A stretch of 29,626 nucleotides of DNA from JAYWAM01 sp043782425 (GCA_043782425.1 JAYWAM010000259.1:1-29626); one strand, 5' to 3'; positions 6,675-14,670 are shown, numbered from the stretch's first letter. Notes: generated from the sequence alone by a model not told the origin. Numbers and translations: made by a program.

Positions 6675-7652
6675 TTGGTGCGCAGGATTTTTTCCGCGCT
6701 TATCTTCTTGTCCGCTCCAGCATCGTCTCCCCATCACCGTCCCGCACCACATTTTGTGGACTGGTGGGGCGTGGGGCTGGTGCTTGTTGCGGCCATCGCA
6801 TTTTCCGCCAAGGCCATTTTTGTCAAACTTGCCTATCATTATCCCATTGATGCGCTCACGTTACTGACTTTGCGCATGGGATTTTCTTTGCCGCTGTTTT
6901 TGGCGCTGGCGTGGGTGGCGATGCGCGGGGCTGCGCTTCAAGCACTCACAAGGCGCGAGTGGATAGCGCTGATTTTTCTCGGCTTGATCAATTATGCTTC
7001 CAGCTTGCTGGATTTCCTCGGCCTGCAATATGTTTCGGCGTCTCTGGAAAGGTTGATCCTTTTTCTGTTTCCAACCTTTGTGGTCGTGCTGTCGGCGTTG
7101 TTTTTCGGCTACCGCATTGTGCGCCGTGATATTTTTGCTTTAGCCATCAGCTATGCCGGTATTGCGCTGGTTTTCGTGCATGATTTGAGCACCAATCAAA
7201 CTGATGTTGCGCTCGGCGCATTGTTCGTACTGCTCAGCGCCCTGTGTTATGCGGGCTATGTGGTGGGTAGCGGTCAGATGGTGACGCGCATCGGCTCGTT
7301 GCGCTTTGGAACTTATGCGGCCATTTTTTCGACTAGCGCGATCTTTGTGCACTTCCTGTTGTTTTGCGACATCTCCCAGCTCAAGCAGCCGCTGCCGGTT
7401 CTGGGCATTGCAGGCTTGATGGCGGTGTTTTCCACAGTCCTTCCCATTCTGTTGATGGCTGAGGGCATACGCAGAATAGGATCGAGCCATGCTTCTATGC
7501 TGGGTTCGGTAGGCCCGATCGCCACTATTTTCATGGGATACATTTTTTTGGACGAGGCGATCACCGCGATTCAAATCGCCGGAGCAATACTGGTGTTGAT
7601 TGGTGTGCTCGCCATCAGCCTGAAAAAGAAGCCCATCACACTCAGCGAGTAA
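6675..7652 (+). CDS. EamA-family (DMT) transporter
   Basis: Inner-membrane permease of the drug/metabolite transporter superfamily, about ten transmembrane helices in two EamA repeats. Repeat 1 runs from WWGVGLVLVAAIAFSAKAIF to about 170; repeat 2 starts at ALGALFVLLSALCYAGYVV and ends in the conserved PIATIFMGYIFLDEAITAIQ. The last residues (LKKKPITLSE) are cytoplasmic. The start is uncertain: TTG 6675 and GTG 6678 are adjacent and neither has a convincing Shine-Dalgarno, and the first about 27 residues precede helix 1. The substrate is unknown. It is followed at 23 bases by the uracil-DNA glycosylase gene. Confidence 0.88.
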   Translation: MVRRIFSALIFLSAPASSPHHRPAPHFVDWWGVGLVLVAAIAFSAKAIFVKLAYHYPIDALTLLTLRMGFSLPLFLALAWVAMRGAALQALTRREWIALIFLGLINYASSLLDFLGLQYVSASLERLILFLFPTFVVVLSALFFGYRIVRRDIFALAISYAGIALVFVHDLSTNQTDVALGALFVLLSALCYAGYVVGSGQMVTRIGSLRFGTYAAIFSTSAIFVHFLLFCDISQLKQPLPVLGIAGLMAVFSTVLPILLMAEGIRRIGSSHASMLGSVGPIATIFMGYIFLDEAITAIQIAGAILVLIGVLAISLKKKPITLSE

Positions 7653-7675
7653 GTGAAACTCTAACGAAGAAAGCC

Positions 7676-8311
7676 ATGACACACTACGATTTGAACTGCC
7701 GCAAATGCCCGCGCCTTGCGACTTTTCTGGACGAGGTGAAAGTCGCCAACCCTGGCTATTTTTGCCGACCTGTTGCGCCTTTTGGCGCGCGCAATCCGCA
7801 GCTCTTGATTGTCGGCCTTGCTCCAGGTTTGCACGGTGCCAATCGCACAGGACGGCCTTTTACCGGAGACCACGCGGGTATCCTGCTTTATGAAACCCTG
7901 TTTCGTTTTGGTTTCGCCACACGTCCTGTTTCCGAAAGCGCCGACGATGGTCTTGAGTTGCTTGACTGTCGCATCAGTAATGCGGTCAAATGCCTGCCGC
8001 CGCAGAACAAGCCGCTGCCGCTCGAGATTAAAACCTGTAATGCGTTTCTCGCTGCTGAATTAGCAGATTTATCATCTGACGCCGCCATTCTTGCACTGGG
8101 GTTGGTGGCGCACTCCGCTGTGCTCATGACTTTCAAGCTCAAGCAAAGCGCCTATACCTTTGGTCACGGCGCGCGCCACAGCCTGCCTGACGGACGAACG
8201 CTGTTCGATAGCTATCATTGCAGCCGTTACAATACCCAGACGCGGCGCTTGACCGCGCAAGGATTCGGCGACGTTTTTGCCGCCATCCGTAACCATTTGG
8301 AGAACAACTGA
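7676..8311 (+). CDS. Family 5 (UDGb-type) uracil-DNA glycosylase
   Basis: Excises uracil (and in characterised members hypoxanthine) from DNA to start base-excision repair. The 211 residues carry four cysteines placed for a 4Fe-4S cluster (C8, C11, C106, C121, giving CX2C and CX14C). Motif 1 is GLAPGLHGANRTGRPFTGD (48-66), where Ala replaces the catalytic acid/Asn of other UDG families, as is characteristic of UDGb. The late motif SYHCSRYNTQT occupies the DNA-intercalation loop. The last base of its stop codon is the first base of the tautomerase ATG, so the two are translationally coupled. Confidence 0.92.
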   Translation: MTHYDLNCRKCPRLATFLDEVKVANPGYFCRPVAPFGARNPQLLIVGLAPGLHGANRTGRPFTGDHAGILLYETLFRFGFATRPVSESADDGLELLDCRISNAVKCLPPQNKPLPLEIKTCNAFLAAELADLSSDAAILALGLVAHSAVLMTFKLKQSAYTFGHGARHSLPDGRTLFDSYHCSRYNTQTRRLTAQGFGDVFAAIRNHLENN

Positions 8312-8511
8312 TGCCTTACGTTAACGTGAAAATCGCCGGTACTTTAACCCGTGACCAAAAAGAAAAGTTGTCTGCGGCCATCACCATCGCGTTGGAGGAA
8401 ATCGCCGGCAAACCACGCGACCACAGTTACGTGACTTTTGATGAGTACGCGTTGGAAAACTGGGGCATAGGCGACAAGCTGCTCGATGAGATAAAAGGCT
8501 TGAGAAAATAA
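8311..8511 (+). CDS. 4-oxalocrotonate tautomerase family protein
   Basis: A 66-residue member of the tautomerase (4-OT) superfamily. After removal of Met1 the product starts with Pro, the catalytic general base of this family (PYVNVKIAG). The N-terminal beta-strand is followed by a helix (TRDQKEKLSAAITIALEEIA) and the second strand HSYVTFDEYALENWGIGD. The usual xylH partners for aromatic meta-cleavage are absent, so its substrate is unknown. It overlaps the glycosylase gene by one base and ends 13 bases before uvrC. Confidence 0.88.
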   Translation: MPYVNVKIAGTLTRDQKEKLSAAITIALEEIAGKPRDHSYVTFDEYALENWGIGDKLLDEIKGLRK

Positions 8512-8524
8512 GAAGAATCCTCAC

Positions 8525-10390
8525 GTGCAAAGAGTCGGGAAAGTGAGCGAACCTCTGCCGGGGCTGACGGAGTTCGATCCCAAGCCCATCCTTACGCAAT
8601 TGCCCAACCTCCCGGGTGTGTATCGCATGAAAAATGCGTCGGGGGAGGTGATTTATGTCGGCAAGGCGCGCGATCTCAAAAAGCGCGTCTCCTCGTATTT
8701 CCAGAAGAGCCATCCCAGCCCGCGCACCGAGCTGATGGTGTCTTACATCGCGGATATCGAAACCACGGTGACGCGCTCCGAATCCGAGGCATTGCTGCTC
8801 GAAAATAATCTCATCAAGAACCTTGCGCCGCGTTACAACGTGCTGTTTCGTGATGACAAGAGTTATCCCTACATCATGCTTACCGGGCGCGAGTTTCCGC
8901 AAATACGTTTCTATCGCGGCAGCCACAACAAACCGCACCAGTACTTTGGCCCGTTTCCCAATAGCATTGCGGTGCGCGAAACCATTCAACACTTGCAAAA
9001 AGTGTTTCTTTTACGAACTTGCGACGATGCAATTTTTGCGCACCGCTCACGCCCGTGCCTGCTGCACCAGATCGGGCGTTGCTCGGCGCCTTGCGTCGGG
9101 TTGGTTGAGCGCGAAAATTATGCGCGCGATGTGCACAATGCCACGATGTTTTTGCAGGGCAAGGAAAACGAGGTGCTGGATGACTTGTCGAGAAAAATGG
9201 AGGCTGCCTCAAAGGAACTTGAGTTCGAGCGCGCCGCCGCTTATCGTGACCAGATACGCTCACTGCAAGGCGTACTTTCCAAACAATTTGTGGAATCGGG
9301 CAGGCAGCGCGATGTGGATGTGATTTGCGCCATCGAAAAATCCGCCGTGTGGTGCGTAAACCTGGTCATGATCCGCGGCGGTCGCCATCTGGGCGATAAG
9401 AGTTTCTTCCCACAAAATACCCAGGGCGCAGACCGGGAAACGATTTTGCAAGCATTCGTGCAACAGCACTACGCCCATCAAGCGTCGCCTGCCTGCGTGG
9501 TGTTGGAAACCGCTGCCAGCTTCGATGAGCTGCAAGACGACCTGACGCAGGCGGCAGGGCGGCCGATAAAGCTGCTGACACACCCCGGCAGCGAGGCCAA
9601 GGGCTGGCTGGCAATGGCGCATAAGAATGCTGCCCTGGCGCTGGAACAGCGTATCTCCAGCAAGTCTTCGCAGGAGCAGCGTCTGCTTGCCATGAATGAC
9701 GCCTTGGGGCTTTCCGGCATCGCGCGTATCGAATGCTTCGATATCAGCCACACTATGGGGGAGGCGACGGTGGCGTCGTGTGTGGTCTACGATCATGGCG
9801 ACATGCAAAGCGGCGAATACCGACGTTTTAACATTACCGGCATTACGCCGGGGGACGACTATGCGGCGCTACGCGACGCGCTGGCGCGACATTATCGCAA
9901 GCTGGCGGAGCAGGATAGTGGCGCAGAGCAAAGCGAGGCCGTCAAGCGCCCGGATCTGATTCTGATCGACGGCGGCAAGGGACAGTTGAGCGCCGCCGAG
10001 GCGGCAATGAGCGAGCTGGGCTTGAGCGATATTCTGATGATGGGCGTGGCCAAGGGCGAGGAACGCAAGCCTGGACTGGAACAATTAATTTTTCCCGGTG
10101 CGCAAAAGACTCTACAATTACCCAGCGACCACCCCGGCTTGCACTTGATTCAGCAGGTTCGCGATGAAGCACATCGTTTCGCCATTACCGGGCACAGAAG
10201 CCGACGCGCCAAGGTGCGCAATACGTCGCGCCTCGAGGATCTCGATGGCGTGGGTCCCAAGCGGCGGCAAAATCTGCTTAAACATTTTGGCGGCTTGCAG
10301 GGCGTGCTTGCAGCAAGCGTGGATGACCTGGCCAATGTGGATGGGATTAGCCTTAAACTGGCGGAAATGATATATAACGAACTACACTGA
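8525..10390 (+). CDS. uvrC: Excinuclease ABC subunit C
   Basis: The dual-incision nuclease of nucleotide excision repair. The 621 residues contain, in order, the GIY-YIG nuclease domain (GVY at 31-33, YVG at 44-46) for the 3' cut, a cysteine-containing region (SAPCVG), the UVR/UvrB-interaction helix (ENEVLDDLSRKMEAASKELE), the RNase H-like 5' nuclease with IECFDISHTMGE, LILIDGGKGQ and DEAHRFAITGHR, and C-terminal tandem helix-hairpin-helix motifs (LDGVGPKRRQNLLKHFGG). The GTG at 8525 is one option; a GTG at 8543 would shorten the protein by six residues. uvrC followed by pgsA is a conserved pair in proteobacteria. Confidence 0.97.
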   Translation: MQRVGKVSEPLPGLTEFDPKPILTQLPNLPGVYRMKNASGEVIYVGKARDLKKRVSSYFQKSHPSPRTELMVSYIADIETTVTRSESEALLLENNLIKNLAPRYNVLFRDDKSYPYIMLTGREFPQIRFYRGSHNKPHQYFGPFPNSIAVRETIQHLQKVFLLRTCDDAIFAHRSRPCLLHQIGRCSAPCVGLVERENYARDVHNATMFLQGKENEVLDDLSRKMEAASKELEFERAAAYRDQIRSLQGVLSKQFVESGRQRDVDVICAIEKSAVWCVNLVMIRGGRHLGDKSFFPQNTQGADRETILQAFVQQHYAHQASPACVVLETAASFDELQDDLTQAAGRPIKLLTHPGSEAKGWLAMAHKNAALALEQRISSKSSQEQRLLAMNDALGLSGIARIECFDISHTMGEATVASCVVYDHGDMQSGEYRRFNITGITPGDDYAALRDALARHYRKLAEQDSGAEQSEAVKRPDLILIDGGKGQLSAAEAAMSELGLSDILMMGVAKGEERKPGLEQLIFPGAQKTLQLPSDHPGLHLIQQVRDEAHRFAITGHRSRRAKVRNTSRLEDLDGVGPKRRQNLLKHFGGLQGVLAASVDDLANVDGISLKLAEMIYNELH

Positions 10391-10401
10391 AAGTACAGTT
10401 A

Positions 10402-10550
10402 ACCACTAAGCACACAAAGATCACTAAGAAAAGCTTCTATTTAGCAACTTCTGATAAGTCCCCAATTTGTCATTCCAGTGAAAGTGAGAAATGACACTTT
10501 TTTAGAGGATTCTCAAATGTCTTCTTCGTGCGCTTTGTGTGCTTAGTGGT
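10402..10550. repeat. Perfect 18-bp inverted repeat enclosing the uvrC-pgsA spacer
   Basis: ACCACTAAGCACACAAAG (10402-10419) is the exact reverse complement of 10533-10550. Between the arms lies a second imperfect dyad, GTCATTcc...gaAATGAC (10469-10495), a decayed relative of the hairpin in the repeats at 3127 and 4514. The right arm also resembles 47-62. The layout is that of a small non-coding inverted-repeat (MITE- or REP-doublet-like) element; no coding sequence is present. Confidence 0.75.
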
Positions 10551-10567
10551 AATAAACTTCACCAATC

Positions 10568-11143
10568 ATGCCTCTCAACATTCCTAATCTGCTCACCTGG
10601 CTACGCATCGTAGCGATCCCGTTGTTTGTCGCCATTCTCTACTTTCCTGAGTTTACGGATTGGCTCACCACACGCCAGGCGAATATCACGGCGACAGCAA
10701 TTTTTGTCGCCGCCGCCGTCACCGACTGGTTCGATGGTTATCTGGCGCGCCGCCTCAATCAGACCTCGGCCTTCGGCGCATTCTTGGATCCGGTGGCCGA
10801 TAAGCTCATGGTCGCCGCTGCGCTGATTGTGCTGGTGGAGCTGGGCCGGGTCGATGCTTTTGTCGCGCTGATTATTGTCGGGCGCGAAATTACTATTTCT
10901 TCATTGCGCGAATGGATGGCGCAGATTGGGCAGGCCAAAAGCGTCGCCGTTTCTTTGCTGGGCAAGATCAAGACCGTGGCGCAACTGGTGGCCATTCCTT
11001 TTCTTCTCTACGATGGCGTATTGTTTGGCGTAGTCAATTGCCAGCTTACGGGGCGTGTCCTTATCTGGGTGGCGGCGATTCTAACACTGTGGTCGATGTT
11101 CTATTACCTCAAGGCGGCGTTTCCCAAGCTGACTGGGAAGTGA
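10568..11143 (+). CDS. pgsA: CDP-diacylglycerol--glycerol-3-phosphate 3-phosphatidyltransferase
   Basis: Makes phosphatidylglycerol-phosphate, the committed step to anionic phospholipids, at the inner membrane. The 191 residues show the complete CDP-alcohol phosphotransferase signature D56-G-x2-A-R-x8-G70-x3-D74-x3-D78 in DWFDGYLARR and GAFLDPVADK. Several hydrophobic helices follow, and the N-terminal NIPNLLTWLRI is typical of PgsA. The ATG at 10568 has no obvious Shine-Dalgarno. In E. coli the next genes are tRNA-Gly, tRNA-Cys and tRNA-Leu; here they follow only after a 3.1-kb insertion of two genes. Confidence 0.96.
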   Translation: MPLNIPNLLTWLRIVAIPLFVAILYFPEFTDWLTTRQANITATAIFVAAAVTDWFDGYLARRLNQTSAFGAFLDPVADKLMVAAALIVLVELGRVDAFVALIIVGREITISSLREWMAQIGQAKSVAVSLLGKIKTVAQLVAIPFLLYDGVLFGVVNCQLTGRVLIWVAAILTLWSMFYYLKAAFPKLTGK

Positions 11144-11187
11144 TGTTAGAATCAACTGTAACTTTCAGTTGTATGTGATTTATTTTA

Positions 11188-11215
11188 TTGATTTTTCTGC
11201 CAGTTTTGCTATGCT
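11188..11215 (+). promoter_or_regulatory. Predicted sigma-70 promoter for the Slam-like/fecR pair
   Basis: TTGATT (11188-11193) and TATGCT (11210-11215) are separated by 16 bases, in an AT-rich stretch about 80 bases upstream of the GTG at 11294. A short dyad, CAACTG/CAGTTG (about 11155-11171), lies just before it. The call rests on sequence match only. Confidence 0.4.
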
Positions 11216-11293
11216 GTAACAGGCTCCTGACTGAGTCGCACGAATACATCTTGTTTGAGCAACCCGAAAAGGCTTACGAGCCGGGGAGGGCTA

Positions 11294-12619
11294 GTGCGTA
11301 ATTCTGCAAATACTGTTTACCAGGCATTGTGTTTCTTTATGAGTGTGGCAGTGAGCGCAGTTGCCTGGGGAGCGCCTTCCGATGATTTGAAAGCTTTGCT
11401 CGAAAAAGGCAAGACTGAAGAAGCCTATCAACTGGGACGCAAGACACCCGACGAGTTGGGCAATCCGGCTTTCGATTTCTATTTTGGCGTCGCCGCTGTC
11501 AATGCCGGAAAAGCGTCAGAAGGCGTGTTGGCGCTGGAGCGCTATTTACTCAACTTCCCCGATAACGATGTCGCCCGCCTTGAACTGGCGCGCGGCTATT
11601 TCATTGCGGGAGAGAATGCGCGCGCAAAAGAGGAATTTGAAGCGATACTCGCTAAACAACCCACACCCGACGTGGCGCGCGTGATTGGAGAATACCTCGA
11701 TGCCATCAAAGAGCGTGACACCAAGTACGCCTCCTCAGCAGCGTGGTATGTCGAATTGGGCGGCGGCAGCGACAGCAACGTACAAAGCGGCGTCGATAGC
11801 CCCGATGTTTCGCTGCCGGTGTTTGGCCCCATTACCTTAGCCGATAGTGCGGTACGGCGTAGCGATAGGTTCTCACTCGTCAGCGGCGGCGCGCGTCTCA
11901 CCTTCCCGGTGCGACACAACGTGCAGTTGTTTGGCGTGGTGGCGGGCGAATCGCGCCAGAATCGTGAATTTGACACTTTCGATCAGGATTTTTATTCCTA
12001 CGGCGGCGGCGTCAGCTTGATCGGCGAAAAGAGCGCCACACGTCTGTCATTCACCCAGGCCTTGCAAACCATAGACCATGTGAAATATCGCGACACCGGT
12101 ACCTTGACGGGTGAATATGGCTATCAATTATCGCCCTCTACCTCCACCTCGCTGGGTGTGCAGTTGGCGCAATTTCGTTACGGCGGCGACAACGCCGTGC
12201 GCGATGCCGACTACAACGCAGTAACGCTCGGGATGAAGCAACGGCTTAGCGGTGCCTGGCGTAATGATTTCGATTTTTCTTTGTCATATGGGCGCGAAGA
12301 AGCCAGACTGGGTGATCGCCAGGATTTATCGCGTAATCTGTGGGGCGGACATTTCGGTGTGAATGTCTCGCCCTTGCCTTCCTGGAGCTTTTCCGTGGGC
12401 ATCTCTGGCTTGAAGAGCGATTATCAGGCGCCTGATCCTTTGCTATTGGTCACGCGCGATGACCGCTACTTTAGCTTTGACCTGGGCGCCGCCTACCAAC
12501 TGTCGCGTTCCTGGTCATTACGCGCCGAGTACAGCCTGTCACGCAATAAATCCAACCTGCCGCTTTACGATTACAAACGTCACCTTGGGTCGTTCAAGGT
12601 GCGCTACGACTTCAAATAG
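11294..12619 (+). CDS. Slam/DUF560-like outer-membrane translocator (type XI secretion-like)
   Basis: Predicted outer-membrane protein of 441 residues. A signal peptide (CFFMSVAVSAVAWGA, ending near 27) precedes an alpha-helical TPR domain (about 30-145; LLEKGKTEEAYQLGRKTP, ALERYLLNFPDNDVARLELA). From about 152 a beta-barrel begins with the ELGGGSDSNVQSG motif and ends with SRNKSNLPLYDYKRHLGSFK and an aromatic C-terminus (YDFK). TPR plus barrel with an early DSN motif and a late SNxxxYDYxR segment is the architecture of Slam/NilB (DUF560) proteins, which move lipoproteins or secreted cargo across the outer membrane. The GTG at 11294 follows GGGGAGGG and places the signal peptide at the N-terminus; the upstream TTG at 11255 would bury it. 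The adjacent fecR-type gene is the likely cargo. Confidence 0.72.
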   Translation: MRNSANTVYQALCFFMSVAVSAVAWGAPSDDLKALLEKGKTEEAYQLGRKTPDELGNPAFDFYFGVAAVNAGKASEGVLALERYLLNFPDNDVARLELARGYFIAGENARAKEEFEAILAKQPTPDVARVIGEYLDAIKERDTKYASSAAWYVELGGGSDSNVQSGVDSPDVSLPVFGPITLADSAVRRSDRFSLVSGGARLTFPVRHNVQLFGVVAGESRQNREFDTFDQDFYSYGGGVSLIGEKSATRLSFTQALQTIDHVKYRDTGTLTGEYGYQLSPSTSTSLGVQLAQFRYGGDNAVRDADYNAVTLGMKQRLSGAWRNDFDFSLSYGREEARLGDRQDLSRNLWGGHFGVNVSPLPSWSFSVGISGLKSDYQAPDPLLLVTRDDRYFSFDLGAAYQLSRSWSLRAEYSLSRNKSNLPLYDYKRHLGSFKVRYDFK

Positions 12620-12628
12620 AGGCGCCTC

Positions 12629-14227
12629 ATGAAAACGCGTTTAGCATGGCTGATACTTATCCTCGCGATTTGCGCGCCGCAGGCTTACGCGCAGGTCGTG
12701 GGCCGGGTTCTGGTGGCGGCGGGAGACGTCGTTGCGCAACGCGCCGGAAAAGATGTCGCGCTGGCAAGCGGATCGACCATTGAAAATCGCGACGTGGTGC
12801 GCGTGGGCGAAGCGAGCAACGCGCAAATCCGCTTTAGCGATGAAAGCGTCGTGGCACTGCGCGCCAAGACCGTATTTCGCATCGACGACTATGCCTTCAG
12901 CGGCAAAGAAGACGGGCTATCCAAGGCTTTTTTCAGCCTGGTGCGCGGCGGAATACGCGCTATTAGCGGACTCGTAGGCAAAACTGATCGGGATAAATAC
13001 CGCGTCAATGCGCCCCTGGCGACAGTGGGCATTCGCGGCACCAGTTACACGCTGGTGGTTTGTCAGCAGGACTGTTTTGAGAACGATGGCAGCATCGCGC
13101 CCGATGGAAATTACGGTGTAGTGCTTGAAGGCAGGGTGGTCGTCAGCAATGAAGGCGGCACGCAAGAATTCGGCGTGGATGAGGCGTTCTTTGTTGAAAG
13201 CGCAAAAACGCCTGCCAAGCCGCTGCTTTCGCGTCCCGGTTTCTTGCGTGATCGCCTTGAGGCGCGTGCACGTATGCAGCAACGTCGCGAGCAGATGGCG
13301 CAGGCGCGGATAGAACAGCAGCGCTTGTCGGGCGATGCGCCGCCGGATGCGCGCAAAGACCCGCATCCAGGGCAGCCTGATTTCAGGCCCATAGCCGGGG
13401 GGCCAGGCTCGGGAACAGGATCAATCGTAGCAACTGAACTGCGCGATGGCAGCGGCCAGGTTGCGGTGTTGGGCGCGGGGCTGGGTTTGGGCGTTTCCTG
13501 GGCTGGCGCTATCCAGCGCGCCGATGTAGAAGGCGGGCGCGGCACCGTCATCGTGTTAGATGGAACGAGCGGCGTGCTCGAGCGCTTCACGTTTGGGCAA
13601 GTGCTCTATAGCGGCACGCGCGAACAGGCTGCCGTGCTGGATACGGGCAAGACAGAAGGTGACGGCGGCATACGTTGGGGTCGCTGGGTGCCGGGCGGAC
13701 AAATCGTTTCCGACGGTAATGCACTAGCCCCTGGCACCGGCGTGCACTTCCTGTTCGGCAACCTCACGCCGCCTTCGGCATTGCCGCAGGCGGGGTCTGC
13801 TACTGCGGCCTTGGTGGGTGCCATTGTTTACGACTACGTTGGGGGGACGCGCCCAACGGATGGCCTGGGCAACGCGGGCCAATTTCTCAACGGCATTTTC
13901 AACGTCAACTTTCTTGACCGCAGTATTGGCGGCGCCGTCCAATACCAAGTGGGCGCCACCACCTACACGCTCCCCGTACCTGTAGGAACGCCCTTGACTG
14001 CTGGCAGCGGTTTTGTCGGGTTCAGGGTGAACCGCAGCAATGCCGGTAATTGGGCTTGCACTACCTGCAATATTGCCAATGGCAGCATCGACAGCTTTAG
14101 CGTTGCCGGGCTGTTCATGGGCAGTCGCGCGCAGGGGCTGAGCGTAACCTTCTCCACTCTAGATAGCCGGGTAGGCAGTTCCGCAGGCGCCGCTGCATTC
14201 CGCTGTCGCGCAGGCGCGCGCTGCTGA
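12629..14227 (+). CDS. Secreted FecR-domain protein with C-terminal TbpB-like barrel; putative Slam cargo
   Basis: A 532-residue exported protein. It has a Sec signal peptide cleaved after about residue 21 (QAYA|Q, no lipobox), then a FecR domain (about 50-150) with LASGSTIENRDVVRVG and the hallmark APLATVGIRGTSY. A Cys pair (C145, C149), a charged helical linker (RARMQQRREQMAQARIEQQR) and a Gly-rich beta domain from about 285 follow. The end reads FNVNFLDRSIGGAVQY, then GSIDSFSVAGLFMGSRAQGL and GAAAF, the pattern of the TbpB/Slam-cargo eight-stranded barrel. It starts 9 bases after the Slam-like gene, with GAGG upstream, so the two form an operon. FecR domains usually sense iron-siderophore signals or occur in exported repeat proteins; the function here is unknown. 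Confidence 0.72.
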   Translation: MKTRLAWLILILAICAPQAYAQVVGRVLVAAGDVVAQRAGKDVALASGSTIENRDVVRVGEASNAQIRFSDESVVALRAKTVFRIDDYAFSGKEDGLSKAFFSLVRGGIRAISGLVGKTDRDKYRVNAPLATVGIRGTSYTLVVCQQDCFENDGSIAPDGNYGVVLEGRVVVSNEGGTQEFGVDEAFFVESAKTPAKPLLSRPGFLRDRLEARARMQQRREQMAQARIEQQRLSGDAPPDARKDPHPGQPDFRPIAGGPGSGTGSIVATELRDGSGQVAVLGAGLGLGVSWAGAIQRADVEGGRGTVIVLDGTSGVLERFTFGQVLYSGTREQAAVLDTGKTEGDGGIRWGRWVPGGQIVSDGNALAPGTGVHFLFGNLTPPSALPQAGSATAALVGAIVYDYVGGTRPTDGLGNAGQFLNGIFNVNFLDRSIGGAVQYQVGATTYTLPVPVGTPLTAGSGFVGFRVNRSNAGNWACTTCNIANGSIDSFSVAGLFMGSRAQGLSVTFSTLDSRVGSSAGAAAFRCRAGARC

Positions 14228-14229
14228 GT

Positions 14230-14258
14230 TTGCGCTTTTTAGCGTCGCTCGTTATAAT
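14230..14258 (+). promoter_or_regulatory. tRNA operon promoter
   Basis: TTGCGC (14230-14235) and a consensus TATAAT (14253-14258) with a 17-base spacer end 13 bases before tRNA-Gly. A GC-rich discriminator (GCCG) follows, as in stringently controlled stable-RNA promoters. The promoter begins two bases after the fecR-type stop codon, so the tRNAs do not depend on read-through from the inserted genes. Confidence 0.82.
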
Positions 14259-14271
14259 GCCGTTCGTTTTC

Positions 14272-14347
14272 GCGGGAGTAGCTCAGTTGGTAGAGCGCAA
14301 CCTTGCCAAGGTTGAGGTCGAGAGTTCGAGACTCTTCTCCCGCTCCA
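14272..14347 (+). tRNA. tRNA-Gly(GCC)
   Basis: Complete 76-base cloverleaf with encoded CCA. The acceptor GCGGGAG pairs with CTCCCGC, the D arm is GCTC/GAGC, the anticodon stem CAACCTT/AAGGTTG carries GCC, and the T arm is GAGAGTTCGAGACTC. It is the first of three tRNA genes in the order found after pgsA in E. coli. Confidence 0.97.
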
Positions 14348-14353
14348 AATTCA

Positions 14354-14410
14354 GGGGGAAAGTGGCTGGTGTCGGTATTTTTGCAAGGCACGACACGGTT
14401 GCTTTCCCCC
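14354..14410 (+). other. Long stem-loop in the tRNA-Gly/tRNA-Cys spacer
   Basis: GGGGGAAAG (14354-14362) pairs perfectly with CTTTCCCCC (14402-14410). Inside it, GTGTCG (14369-14374) pairs with CGACAC (14391-14396) around a 16-base loop. Only three T residues follow. It may be an RNase processing site, a partial terminator that lowers downstream tRNA levels, or a small structured RNA; the sequence does not decide. Confidence 0.6.
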
Positions 14411-14430
14411 TTTCATTTGCAGTCCATCCC

Positions 14431-14504
14431 GGCGGGGTGGCAGAGAGGTTATGCAGCGGATTGCAAATCCGTCTAGGCCGGTTCGATTCCGACCCCCGCC
14501 TCCA
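14431..14504 (+). tRNA. tRNA-Cys(GCA)
   Basis: 74-base tRNA with encoded CCA. The acceptor GGCGGGG pairs with CCCCGCC, the anticodon stem GCGGATT/AATCCGT carries GCA, and the T loop GGTTCGATTCC is intact. It lies 83 bases after tRNA-Gly and 15 before tRNA-Leu. Confidence 0.96.
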
Positions 14505-14519
14505 GATTCTTACAAAAAA

Positions 14520-14610
14520 GCCCGGGTGGTGAAATTGGTAGACACAAGGGACTTAAAATCCCTCGGAAGTTAATCCTTCCGTACCGGTTCGATTCCGGTT
14601 CCGGGCACCA
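14520..14610 (+). tRNA. tRNA-Leu(TAA)
   Basis: 91-base class II tRNA. The acceptor GCCCGGG pairs with CCGGGC, the anticodon loop CTTAAAA carries TAA, the long variable arm is CGGAAGTTAATCCTTCCG, the T loop is GGTTCGATTCC, and ACCA is encoded. A T-run (AGCTTTTTTG) follows immediately. Decayed accessory genes start within 60 bases, a common setting for tRNA-linked integration. Confidence 0.96.
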
Positions 14611-14670
14611 TCAGCTTTTTTGTTACTTCGTGGCGAAGCTTCAGAAGTTAGCAGGATTCGAGGCGGGTTG

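Noticed and set aside
11255..11293. TTG start for the Slam-like gene
   Set aside because: It would place 13 extra polar residues before the signal peptide. GTG 11294 has GGGGAGGG at good spacing.
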